Origin: a virus | Reading direction: 5' to 3' (one strand) | Virus record (IMG/VR): IMGVR_UViG_3300047173_000105 | Location: 1 to 25,211 of that record | Length of the DNA: 25,211 bases | Shown: one piece after another, positions 18,775 to 25,211 of the stretch | How positions within the stretch are numbered: position 1 is the first letter of the stretch | Layout: the number at the start of each line of letters is the position of its first letter | Translations under genes and position numbers: made by a program | Notes under the pieces: model-generated | Seen by the model: only the letters and a program-made list of their open reading frames with translations | Databases searched by the model: none | What the model was told of the DNA's origin: nothing

Positions 18775-19887
18775 ATGGCACATGAACTGAGTTTCCGAAA
18801 CAGCACCGGCAAGTATGAAATGGCCTGGGCCGGGCAGACACCGTGGCACGGTCTCGGCCAGAAGCTGGTGCCGGGCGCCAGCCACGAGCAGTGGCGGCAG
18901 GCCGCCGGCATGGACTGGAAAATCCTGCGGTCCAAGGTCCGGTTTGCGCCGCGGCGTGACAGCGGCCCGGAGGATTTCCAGGTGATCGATGACAAGCATG
19001 TACTCTTTCGGTCGGACACGTTGGCGCCGCTTGGCGTCGTATCGGACGGCTATAAAATCGTCCAGCCGGAACAGGTGTTGCGGTATTTCGATGATCTGGC
19101 GCAGACCAGCGACTTCACCCTGGAAACCGCCGGTACCCTGTTCGGCGGCCGGCATTTCTGGGCGCTGGCAAGCGTCGGCGAGACCGCACACGTGCTCGAC
19201 CCGAAGGACAAGATACTCGGCCGATTGCTACTCGCGACTTCGGCCGATGGTAGCTTGGCCACCACTGGAAAATTTTTGGTGGAAAGCGTGGTTTGTCACA
19301 ACACCCTGACCCGCGGGCTGGCCGAAACCGGCGGTTCGCAGGTCAAGGTCCGGCACCGCACGAATTTCTCGGCTGAGCGGATCAACAAGCGGCTCGGCAT
19401 CCAACTGCGGAAGCAGTTTGGCGAGACAATGAAGGAGTTGCGAAAGCTGGCGAGTACCGAAATGTCACAGGAGGATAGGGTCAAGGCGACACTGGAACTT
19501 TACGCCCCGGACGCCGGCATCGGTGCCCTGAAAGAAGCCGATCTGATGAAGCTGACCAAGGGCCGCGCCGCCAAGCGAATTGCGTACCTGGCGGCTTCCG
19601 ATCAGGCGATCGGCGCCGACCTGACCGGCCGCAGCGGCAGCGCCTGGGCATGGCTGAATTCCGTGACCCAATTCGTGGATCATGAGTCGGAAAGCCGGAC
19701 CGATGCCGCCCGGTTGCGGCGGGCGTGGTGGGGCAACGGCGAGGCGCTGAAGAACAAGGCCTACGACATCGCCAGCCGGATCAGCGTTGAGGGTTTGCCG
19801 AAGCTGGCGATGTCCATGGACGCGCTGATCGACGGGCTCAACAACGGCCCAGTGGACGAGGTGGACGAATTGGAAGAGGTAAACTAA
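18775..19887 (+). CDS. DUF932-family phage/plasmid-like protein
   Basis: A 370-residue protein matching the phage/plasmid-like family often annotated DUF932 (TIGR03299): MAHEL near the N-terminus, PWHGLGQKL, then a central GVVSDGYKIVQP and RYFDDLAQ, FWALASVGE, and a helical C-terminal half with HRTNFSAERINK. Function is unknown in the family; it is common on phages and plasmids. ATG 18775 has AAGGA about 8 nt upstream and lies downstream of the expected transcription start. It is a monocistronic unit with its own promoter and terminator, suggesting strong separate expression. Confidence 0.88.
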   Translation: MAHELSFRNSTGKYEMAWAGQTPWHGLGQKLVPGASHEQWRQAAGMDWKILRSKVRFAPRRDSGPEDFQVIDDKHVLFRSDTLAPLGVVSDGYKIVQPEQVLRYFDDLAQTSDFTLETAGTLFGGRHFWALASVGETAHVLDPKDKILGRLLLATSADGSLATTGKFLVESVVCHNTLTRGLAETGGSQVKVRHRTNFSAERINKRLGIQLRKQFGETMKELRKLASTEMSQEDRVKATLELYAPDAGIGALKEADLMKLTKGRAAKRIAYLAASDQAIGADLTGRSGSAWAWLNSVTQFVDHESESRTDAARLRRAWWGNGEALKNKAYDIASRISVEGLPKLAMSMDALIDGLNNGPVDEVDELEEVN

Positions 19888-19895
19888 ACGCAAAA

Positions 19896-19927
19896 AACCC
19901 CGGCACCTAAGCGTGTCGGGGTTAAAA
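19896..19927 (+). terminator. Intrinsic terminator after the DUF932 gene
   Basis: AACCCCG (19896-19902) pairs with CGGGGTT (19917-19923), extended inwards by GCAC with GTGT; A-rich before and TTAAAA after. The symmetry means it could act in both directions. Confidence 0.8.
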
Positions 19928-19944
19928 CCTTGGGAGAGGTTAAA

Positions 19945-20052
19945 ATGTGGTTCTTATTTTTGATCCTGTTCGTGCTCGCCGGCACCGGGATTTTCCGGCA
20001 TCTGTTCAAGCTGTTGCTGATCCTGTTTATCCTGGGTTGGCTGTTCGGGTAG
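19945..20052 (+). CDS. 35-aa hydrophobic membrane peptide
   Basis: ATG 19945 has GGGAGAGG about 5 nt upstream. The peptide is almost all hydrophobic (MWFLFLILFVLAGTGIFRHL, then LLLILFILGWLFG), with one Arg-His break in the middle, so it could make two short membrane segments or one long one. Function is unknown. It is distinct from the holin in the lysis block but could affect membrane state. Confidence 0.65.
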   Translation: MWFLFLILFVLAGTGIFRHLFKLLLILFILGWLFG

Positions 20053-20063
20053 AGGAAATTAAA

Positions 20064-20525
20064 ATGGTTGTAATTTATACCATAAATTATCAGGGTAACG
20101 TCCCTGAGTTGCTTTCGGTTTGTGAAAATATTAACAAAGCAAGGGATTTTGGCAAACGTCTGGCTTTTGATCGGCCATACCTGTATTTCGCCATGATCGA
20201 TCTAAATGCGCGCTGTGCTCGCGATAGTAAGGGACGGAAAGCAACTTCGCGAAATGCCCTAGCCGATCGTATGCTTTACGCGCATGCAACCGGGAATTAC
20301 ATAAACGGAGCTGAATTGGTTGGGTTGGACTCACCCGACATGCGCCCGATATGGACATACACCTTAGCTGAATATGAAAAGTATATTACGCAAGGCGGTA
20401 ATGATTTGTTTGATGATTATTTTCGTGCGGAACACAGTCGTGCCGTCACAAATGCTAGGCTTTGGGATAAGCCTGTCCCGTATGCCGTACTAGTAGATTA
20501 CCCGCTGCTGCACAAAGCGCCATGA
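20064..20525 (+). CDS. Hypothetical protein
   Basis: A 153-residue protein (MVVIYTINYQGNVPELLSVC, ending YPLLHKAP). N-terminal strand and helices with RDFGKRLAFDRPYLYFAMIDL and WTYTLAEYEKYI. It is less GC-rich than its neighbours by eye. AGAGGAAA lies about 8 nt before ATG 20064. No family is recognised; it may be a recent arrival. Confidence 0.65.
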   Translation: MVVIYTINYQGNVPELLSVCENINKARDFGKRLAFDRPYLYFAMIDLNARCARDSKGRKATSRNALADRMLYAHATGNYINGAELVGLDSPDMRPIWTYTLAEYEKYITQGGNDLFDDYFRAEHSRAVTNARLWDKPVPYAVLVDYPLLHKAP

Positions 20526-20586
20526 CCACCAACGTGGTACCAAGCCTCACCGGCAGAAACATAACCATTCTAAGGATAAATAAGCA

Positions 20587-21051
20587 ATGAAAATCATCCG
20601 CCCTATGATGACCACTGAAGGCACCTGCTACACCGTACTTGAAGAACACTCAATAAATTTCGAGGTTAAAGTTTCAAAGAATCTTTATGAGTGTGACCTG
20701 ATGACGGAGTGGCTACCTTTGGGCAGTGGCAAAACCCGCTTAGAGGGTCACGTTCGCGCTGAGGATCATGCAACTGATCCTATTATCTGGGTGTGCTTTA
20801 TTTCCATGCCTGGGATTGAGGGTGAATTAAAAGAGTGGCTTTTGACCTATGAAACGGTGATGATAGGTGCGCAAATGGCTGGAAAACTCGGCTTTGCTAG
20901 TGCGTTTATCTTGCGTGCCGTCCCCCGCTATCCTGTCGAAACACGCAACGCGATTATCGAAACACGCAACGCGATCAGTGCGAAGCGTGCCCGCCACAGC
21001 GACGCCTTGAGCCGGCCAAGCGACAGCCAGAACGGGTCAGGGGCGGCGTAG
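20587..21051 (+). CDS. Hypothetical protein with tandem duplication near the C-terminus
   Basis: A 154-residue protein (MKIIRPMMTTEGTCYTVLEE) with strands at the start, a helix (GELKEWLLTYETVMIGAQMAG) and a basic Ser-rich tail. AAGGA lies about 9 nt before ATG 20587. The segment ETRNAI is repeated seven residues later because of a 21-bp tandem repeat. Last rightward gene before the convergent terminator. Function is unknown. Confidence 0.65.
   Translation: MKIIRPMMTTEGTCYTVLEEHSINFEVKVSKNLYECDLMTEWLPLGSGKTRLEGHVRAEDHATDPIIWVCFISMPGIEGELKEWLLTYETVMIGAQMAGKLGFASAFILRAVPRYPVETRNAIIETRNAISAKRARHSDALSRPSDSQNGSGAA
20936..20975. repeat. Tandem 21-bp in-frame repeat in coding DNA
   Basis: Two identical 19-bp blocks beginning TCGAAACACGC at 20936-20954 and 20957-20975, period 21. 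The frame is kept, giving a repeated ETRNAI unit. Confidence 0.85.
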
Positions 21052-21130
21052 CACGGGCAGCGGCGCTGTCCCCGAACTACGGTCGGCTATCGCCGCCAAG
21101 GGGGGCTCAGGCACGTTGGGCCAAAAACAG

Positions 21131-21157
21131 AAACGGCGCCGGGTGAGGGCGCCGTTT
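21131..21157. terminator. Bidirectional intrinsic terminator between convergent operons
   Basis: AAACGGCGCC (21131-21140) pairs perfectly over 10 bp with GGCGCCGTTT (21148-21157). A-rich on one side and T-rich on the other, so it can stop both the rightward transcript and the leftward lysis transcript that ends at 21166. Confidence 0.85.
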
Positions 21158-21165
21158 TCGGTATT

Positions 21166-21429
21166 TCAGGATGGTCCGACCAGCGGGTGCAACGCCCGGA
21201 CGTGGCCAAGGTTAGACCAGCACAGCTCCCCCCAAGCCTGCAAATCCACTACCCAACCAGCCAGCAACCGATCAGTGCCCGCCGCCGGTACCGGCGGTTC
21301 GCTTCCGCAGTTTAGCAGGGCTTGTGGCACCGGTAGCGCCGGAGGCGGAACCGGTGGCTGGGTGCAGTTGGCCAAGCAGAGTAGCGAAGGCAGGAGAATT
21401 AAGGCACGCAGAAGTGTCAGGTACCCCAT
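21166..21429 (-). CDS. Outer-membrane spanin subunit, Rz1-like lipoprotein
   Basis: An 87-residue protein with a hydrophobic signal sequence (GYLTLLRALILLPSLLCLANC) whose end LANC fits a lipobox, so Cys22 would be lipidated. The following segment is proline-rich (PPVPPPALPVP), as in Rz1. The gene overlaps the 3' part of the Rz-like gene in another frame, the classical Rz/Rz1 arrangement. Together they should fuse inner and outer membranes at the end of lysis. It ends just before the bidirectional terminator. Confidence 0.82.
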   Translation of the reverse strand: MGYLTLLRALILLPSLLCLANCTQPPVPPPALPVPQALLNCGSEPPVPAAGTDRLLAGWVVDLQAWGELCWSNLGHVRALHPLVGPS

Positions 21430-21685
21430 TGATTTTTGCTTTCAAATCGGCGTTTTCCGAGGCGATACGCGTAGCGTCGACCACCGCTTGATCTTGCTGC
21501 AGCGCCAGCAGCGCAGAGGCTTTTTGCAGTGCCGCCACCTGTTGCTTGGCTTGCGCTGCCGCGGCAGCCCGAACACGCAGGTTTTCAATGTAAAACCCGC
21601 TGCCGACCAGCGCGATAATCACCAGCACCACCCCGCCAATCTTCAGCACGGTCGGAGTCAGAAAATCGGCGATGAAACCAAACAT
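21272..21685 (-). CDS. Inner-membrane spanin subunit, Rz-like
   Basis: A 137-residue protein with an N-terminal membrane segment (about residues 13-31, VLKIGGVVLVIIALVGSGFY) and a periplasmic coiled coil (RAAAAAQAKQQVAALQKAS, SENADLKAKI). This is the layout of Rz. ATG 21685 is preceded by AAAAAGG on the - strand; the in-frame start at 21727 would add a basic leader. The overlap with the Rz1-like frame and place after endolysin and holin genes support the call. Confidence 0.82.
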   Translation of the reverse strand: MFGFIADFLTPTVLKIGGVVLVIIALVGSGFYIENLRVRAAAAAQAKQQVAALQKASALLALQQDQAVVDATRIASENADLKAKINGVPDTSACLNSPAFATLLGQLHPATGSASGATGATSPAKLRKRTAGTGGGH

Positions 21686-21698
21686 GACCTTTTTCTTC

Positions 21699-22100
21699 TT
21701 AAAGGGCGGTCGGCGTCGGACCGGCACTGATATTCGGATCGGCTGCCATCAGTGCGCCAAGCCGAGCGAGTACCTTGTCGTGCAAATCTTTCGCACTTAC
21801 GGGACCAAAAATAGCATTGAAATTCGGCGTTCGCGCCATGTAGTCGATCAACGCGGTTTGTACTACCGCATTTTGGCCTTCCTTGGAAGAAATGTTCTTG
21901 CCGGTGATTACCGCTACTCGATAAGCATCGGAAGCGACACTTTTCAGCGCGGTGTCAAGCTGCGCGGCTTGGTCAGCCCCGCTAGCGACCGCGAAGCGCT
22001 TGAGCAGGGCAGAGGTAACAATAGGCACCGCAACCGTAATAATCGCACTGGCAAGGCCGATCAACGCCTGGGTAACTGGTGCCCAATCAATTTCAGACAT
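21699..22100 (-). CDS. Putative holin
   Basis: A 133-residue protein (MSEIDWAPVTQALIGLASAI) with one clear membrane segment at about residues 12-35 and a long soluble C-terminal helical part (VASGADQAAQLDTALKSVAS). This matches holins with a single span and large soluble domain (LLH-type pattern) better than a two- or three-span holin. It overlaps the endolysin gene end by 8 nt and lies 14 nt upstream of the Rz start. Position in the lysis cassette supports the role; topology is inferred. Confidence 0.65.
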   Translation of the reverse strand: MSEIDWAPVTQALIGLASAIITVAVPIVTSALLKRFAVASGADQAAQLDTALKSVASDAYRVAVITGKNISSKEGQNAVVQTALIDYMARTPNFNAIFGPVSAKDLHDKVLARLGALMAADPNISAGPTPTAL

Positions 22101-22638
22101 TTGCTGTACCCCGTGCGAGAGTTGCCAACGCCAATTTTTCGCAATCGCCGCTGCGCCGCAGCCAACCACGAACAAATTGTGGCTTTCCCAGGCTTTTATA
22201 AAACTGTGTGTAGCGTTCGGCTAGCTTTGCGATCAGGTCATCCGGTTGCTCGGCGGCGACTGCGGCAAGCGTCTCTGGTCCGACCAAGCCGTCGATATAA
22301 ACCCCCAGAACGCCTTGTAGCAGCTCGATTGAGCGCTTTGGCCCGGCGGTGATCGCGACATCAAACACCGGAAGATCAGGCCCGACAGGAAACCGATCCA
22401 GGCTAATGGCCGACCAGTACCACGAGTACAAGATGGCGGAAAGCTCGGTTTTGGTAGCGGCTTTCAGATCGGCCGCAGTGGTCGTGTGTTGCCCGTGCAC
22501 CGCACGCCATGCCGAATAGGTACCCAGGGTTACAGCCCAAGCGGTAGCCTCCCCGGAATCACCCGGTGCGACGTGGAAAGGTTGCCCGTCATTTTCCCGC
22601 CGCCATACAAAAGCTAGACAATCGTCAAACCGTGCCAT
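22093..22638 (-). CDS. Endolysin, GH108-type muramidase
   Basis: A 181-residue protein resembling glycoside hydrolase family 108 lysozymes: FDDCLAFVWRRENDG with a likely catalytic Glu15, then the DSGEATAWAVT region that takes the place of the usual DPGGxTxxGIT, LYSWYW, and a peptidoglycan-binding domain (VFDVAITAGPKRSIELLQ, GLVGPETLAAV). The family's EGG motif reads END here. It should cleave peptidoglycan after the holin acts. ATG 22638 has AAGGA about 9 nt upstream. There is no signal peptide, so it needs a holin. Confidence 0.85.
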   Translation of the reverse strand: MARFDDCLAFVWRRENDGQPFHVAPGDSGEATAWAVTLGTYSAWRAVHGQHTTTAADLKAATKTELSAILYSWYWSAISLDRFPVGPDLPVFDVAITAGPKRSIELLQGVLGVYIDGLVGPETLAAVAAEQPDDLIAKLAERYTQFYKSLGKPQFVRGWLRRSGDCEKLALATLARGTANV

Positions 22639-22659
22639 GATTTAATGTTTCCTTGACTT

Positions 22660-22737
22660 TTACGGCGCGGCGAGTATAACAGCCGGATCGGCGCCGATGC
22701 CGGACAGCAGCGCCAGCACGGTCGGGTAGGTTGTCAT
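22660..22737 (-). CDS. Possible 25-aa peptide before the endolysin
   Basis: ATG 22737 on the - strand has GGAGAG 4-5 nt upstream. It encodes MTTYPTVLALLSGIGADPAV and a short hydrophobic tail. It fills much of the gap between the tail gene terminator and the endolysin. A good ribosome-binding site is the main evidence; the function is unknown. Confidence 0.5.
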   Translation of the reverse strand: MTTYPTVLALLSGIGADPAVILAAP

Positions 22738-22789
22738 CGAACTCTCCGCGAGAAACCTGTGTGTTCTGGCCGCCTAACAGCGGCATGGA

Positions 22790-22815
22790 AAAGCCTCCGC
22801 CTTCAGGCGGGGGAT
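22790..22815 (-). terminator. Intrinsic terminator after the tail-protein gene, related in sequence to the hairpin at 4374
   Basis: On the - strand CCCCCGCC (22813-22806) pairs with GGCGGAGG (22801-22794, one G-T) around TGAA, followed by CTTTTCC. It lies 8-9 nt after the stop of the DUF4376-like gene. The sequence CCGCCTgAAGGCGG..GGCTT is close to that of the hairpin at 4374-4397, also just after a stop codon. Confidence 0.75.
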
Positions 22816-22821
22816 CGGTTA

Positions 22822-23322
22822 TTAAGCTATCGTCACGCTAGAGGGGGGCAGGGTGGTTGATGCGCCGATCTGGACCTTCATAGCTGCCGCCACGAAAGTA
22901 CCGATGGCCGTGGCGAACGATTTGAACACCGCAACGCTAGGGAACGTATGCAGCGCGCCGGTAGCGTCTGCCCATTGCAGCGTTGTCGCGCCGTCCGCGA
23001 ACGTTCCGTTTGCGAGAATGGACAGCATCTCGGCTTGGACGTAGCTCACGGCGTTCGGCGTCGCTAGATAAGTGCCGTCGAGCGCTGGCGCGGACGCGCT
23101 GGTGATGGTGAGCCCTGCGGACAGTAGCGCGGCAGCCTGCTGCGGCAAGGTTGGCGATCCAATCACAGCCGGCGGCACACCATCGAATGGCTGTAGTGTT
23201 GAAGGGGTTGCCAATGTGACGCCGTTTACCGAGAATACGTAGATGCCCGATTCGATTGCGACGGTTACGTTCGAATCAAACGACCAGATTTTCTGCGTCG
23301 CACTATCTTGAAATAGCGCCAT
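22822..23322 (-). CDS. Phage tail protein, DUF4376-like C-terminus
   Basis: A 166-residue protein. The N-terminal part (MALFQDSATQKIWSFDSNVT) is beta-rich; the C-terminal part (AEMLSILANGTFADGATTLQ, HTFPSVAVFKSFATAIGTFV) matches the DUF4376 pattern of a small domain found at the end of tail and tail-assembly proteins. ATG 23322 overlaps the stop of the tail-fibre gene by one base. It probably belongs to the tail tip or fibre assembly; this is inferred from domain and place. Confidence 0.7.
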   Translation of the reverse strand: MALFQDSATQKIWSFDSNVTVAIESGIYVFSVNGVTLATPSTLQPFDGVPPAVIGSPTLPQQAAALLSAGLTITSASAPALDGTYLATPNAVSYVQAEMLSILANGTFADGATTLQWADATGALHTFPSVAVFKSFATAIGTFVAAAMKVQIGASTTLPPSSVTIA

Positions 23323-23960
23323 CAGTAGACCTCCGCCCAGCCGCTTACTGTTCCGGCATACGACAAAACTATAAACTCATATGTGTTTCCAGGAGGAACC
23401 ATTCCGTAAAGCGTGGCGTTTGCCCCGCCGCTCGGAAACTGCAACTGGGATGAGGTGTTCCCGTTAATAAAGAGTGCGAGGTTAGAAGCCCCAGTCGAAA
23501 CGAAATCCACTGTCACGAACATCGGTCGACCGGTTGTGTTTGTGTAAACGGTGTTGGCCACGCGGCTTGGTGTAGCATTAAAGGCTGCAAAGTTAGTCGG
23601 GTGAACGTGGTCCTGACGAGCGAATAATAGCGAGGAACCAGGAGTTGCGGATGAGTTGTTTGTGGTTGGCGTTGATGAACCGGGCAGGGGAATCAGTGTA
23701 TGTAGCGCCGCCCCGAAATTGGCCTCGATCGTCGCAAGGGTACCATCATCAATGACATCTGCGCCAGTCTGATCAACGATGAATTTTGCGATCATCGCCG
23801 CCATGATAGACGACTGACGCGCCGTCTTGTTATACTGCGCCGAGCTGGCAATGCCACTACCGGCGCCGATCGTCTCGGCCGCCAACGCGGCATAGGCGGC
23901 TTGGCTCAGTACATTGGCGCCGGATGCACCTGCCCATACCAGGAAGTCATTTTCAGCCAT
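23322..23960 (-). CDS. Tail fibre or tail-tip protein
   Basis: A 212-residue protein beginning MAENDFLVWAGASGANVLSQ. The N-terminal 100 residues follow a common tail-fibre pattern (SQAAYAAL, GIASSAQYNKTARQSSIMAA, FIVDQTGADVIDDGTLATIE). Then comes a Ser/Thr-rich linker with LFARQDHVHPTN and a beta-rich C-terminal domain ending WAEVY, which may touch the host. It is short for a fibre, so it may be only a tip or a chaperone-linked fragment. GGAAGGA lies about 8 nt before ATG 23960, which overlaps the previous stop. Confidence 0.75.
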   Translation of the reverse strand: MAENDFLVWAGASGANVLSQAAYAALAAETIGAGSGIASSAQYNKTARQSSIMAAMIAKFIVDQTGADVIDDGTLATIEANFGAALHTLIPLPGSSTPTTNNSSATPGSSLLFARQDHVHPTNFAAFNATPSRVANTVYTNTTGRPMFVTVDFVSTGASNLALFINGNTSSQLQFPSGGANATLYGMVPPGNTYEFIVLSYAGTVSGWAEVY

Positions 23961-24640
23961 CAATGCGGTCCTTCCGGAGTGACGCCCCAGGCGCCGGTAT
24001 CCCAACCGGAAATGCCGAGGCTTTCTACGTCAAAGCCAAACAACGGCGTGGCATCCACCGAGGTAAACAGGAAATTCATCGCCACGCCAACCGGTTTCAA
24101 CGGAAAATAGCCACCGACCAGAAGCTGGGTGAATACCGGATTTGGCAGCGTTCCGGCGACACCGAGCGTAATCGTCATGTCCTGATTATCTTGTACTATC
24201 AAGATCGTGCCGGGCGTTGTCAGATTATCGAACAGCAAGCCGTAATCATTTATCGCGCCCTGCAGTGTGCCGTCCCATTGGTTGGCGGCGATCACCGCGC
24301 GCAACAAAATACGGTAGAAAAAATCATCCAGCACGGTAATACCAAAACTCGGATCGTATGGGCCTTGCCAGTAGCCCTGATCCCAACCCAGGCCGGTGGT
24401 ATCAAAGGAAAAATACACATTTACCAGTGGTATTTTAACTTGTCGGCTGCGGCCAACCCACTGTCCAACCACATCGAGCTGCGCGCCGATCGCGGTGTCC
24501 AGATCGAATTCCGCCGGGATGCCGGCGATCATGGTCTGCACCGCGTCCAATGGCTGCAGCAGCGCGGTCAGCTCGGCGATGAAATTCGGCTGCCGTGAAT
24601 TTGCTGACGGCACGAGTGCCAGATAAGACGCAATTGACAT
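23960..24640 (-). CDS. Baseplate-region protein, DUF2612 type
   Basis: A 226-residue protein (MSIASYLALVPSANSRQPNF) of the DUF2612 type: FDLDTAIGAQLDVVGQWVGRSRQV, then FSFDTTGLGWDQGYW, and DDFFYRILLRAVIAANQWDGT. These phage proteins sit between baseplate J and the fibre genes and occupy the place of P2 gpI. The C-terminus GFDVESLGISGWDTGAWG is typical. Its ATG overlaps the stop of the J-like gene by one base, so expression is coupled. Confidence 0.85.
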   Translation of the reverse strand: MSIASYLALVPSANSRQPNFIAELTALLQPLDAVQTMIAGIPAEFDLDTAIGAQLDVVGQWVGRSRQVKIPLVNVYFSFDTTGLGWDQGYWQGPYDPSFGITVLDDFFYRILLRAVIAANQWDGTLQGAINDYGLLFDNLTTPGTILIVQDNQDMTITLGVAGTLPNPVFTQLLVGGYFPLKPVGVAMNFLFTSVDATPLFGFDVESLGISGWDTGAWGVTPEGPH

Positions 24641-25211
24641 CAGGTCACCAACGTGACGTTAGCAGCATTGCATACGGCTTCTTGGTAAAACAAAATCGGC
24701 AGATCGGCTGGCGTCGGCGTGGCACCACCAACCACGCCCAACGCAATCGACACCAGTTCAAAGGTGGTGGCATCGTTCGGACTAGCCGGCGTGGCGTATG
24801 GCCCGGCAAGGTTGGCAGGCACGTACAGCCTGCTCATCAACACCGAGGCGCCGGACGGCAGACCGTTGATGAACGCCGCCACCGCGGCGACGATTTCATT
24901 ACCGATCGACACGGTGTAATTCAGCAATGGACTTATCGTGATAACCACGGCGACGTTAACTTGTACCGGTTCGTAAAAACTAATCGGATGGGAAATTCCA
25001 TAGATATCAGTCACCGGAATAGTGATATTGCCGTAGGTACCACAACCGGGTCCTTTTAGGAGCAGGATTGTGTTGGCGATCGCGATGGCGTCGCCGCCGG
25101 TCACCACCAAGGCCAGTGTATTGCCGGGGATGCCGATGTCGTTGGGCAGGTCACTGTCGTTTTCGTACGGCACACAGGCGGTAACTCCGGGCAGTGCCAG
25201 GATCGATCCTA
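24640..25211 (-). CDS. Baseplate J-like protein, N-terminal part outside the window
   Basis: The frame runs from a stop at 24640-24642 to the right edge without a break, so the protein continues beyond 25211. Visible residues include ALPGVTACVPYEND, GIPGNTLALVVTGGD and IPVTDIYGISHPISFYEP, the hallmark central segments of baseplate J proteins (P2 gpJ/Mu gp47 type), which form the wedge of a contractile-tail baseplate. An internal GTG at 25173 is not the start because the upstream codons keep family similarity. Confidence 0.88.
   Translation of the reverse strand, partial: GSILALPGVTACVPYENDSDLPNDIGIPGNTLALVVTGGDAIAIANTILLLKGPGCGTYGNITIPVTDIYGISHPISFYEPVQVNVAVVITISPLLNYTVSIGNEIVAAVAAFINGLPSGASVLMSRLYVPANLAGPYATPASPNDATTFELVSIALGVVGGATPTPADLPILFYQEAVCNAANVTLVT

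Noticed and set aside
21672-22352. 226-aa rightward ORF opposite the holin and endolysin genes
   Set aside because: It is the antisense shadow of two recognisable lysis genes, and its product is Arg-rich without family pattern.
23924-24598. 224-aa rightward ORF opposite the DUF2612 gene
   Set aside because: Antisense shadow of a well-supported baseplate gene.

Overview
This window is part of a tailed double-stranded DNA phage (or a prophage of one) of about 55% GC. Contractile-tail (myovirus-type) baseplate genes, an Rz/Rz1 spanin pair and a GH108-type endolysin point to a Gram-negative host. Promoters look like host sigma-70 promoters with 17-nt spacers. I cannot name the host or a phage genus from the sequence alone.

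Layout. (1) 1-9925, + strand: a compact replication/recombination operon. It holds a PD-(D/E)XK nuclease, a T4 gp47/SbcD-like nuclease, a small protein resembling an isolated core-binding domain of a tyrosine recombinase, a gp46/SbcC-like ATPase with a zinc hook, small proteins, a DnaB/gp41-type replicative helicase, a compact Cas12/TnpB-like RuvC nuclease, a 450-bp non-coding stretch with degenerate hairpin repeats, and a SNF2-type ATPase. (2) 9990-10717, +: a helix-turn-helix protein and a tiny membrane peptide. (3) 10707-12150, - strand: a leftward operon of small hypothetical genes from a consensus promoter at 12177-12205. (4) 12241-20052, +: many small genes in short transcription units separated by terminator-promoter pairs, including a phage DUF932-family protein. 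Between 12.49 and 16.54 kb nearly every real intergenic gap carries the same kind of two-tier hairpin just upstream of the next ribosome-binding site. (5) 20064-21051, +: two hypothetical genes. (6) 21131-21157: a probably bidirectional terminator where the two transcription directions meet. (7) 21166-25211, - strand: tail and lysis module, read right to left as baseplate J (cut by the window edge), DUF2612-type baseplate protein, tail fibre, DUF4376-like tail protein, a 25-aa ORF, endolysin, putative holin, Rz and Rz1.

How it works together. The left block supplies DNA end processing and replication-fork unwinding; the right block supplies host adsorption and three-layer lysis. The middle is accessory small-gene territory.

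Two items stand out. First, the Cas12/TnpB-like protein keeps all three RuvC acidic residues and both zinc-ribbon CxxC pairs. It is followed directly by four clear and one degenerate copy of a short repeat that can fold as a hairpin ending in GCGAC, each followed by unique sequence. This looks like a compact or decaying guide-RNA array of a phage RNA-guided nuclease. Second, there is a family of about twelve intercistronic hairpins with variable, compensating stems around a conserved G-G mismatch and internal loop. I read it as a structured RNA element, perhaps an RNase III-type processing or translation-control site.
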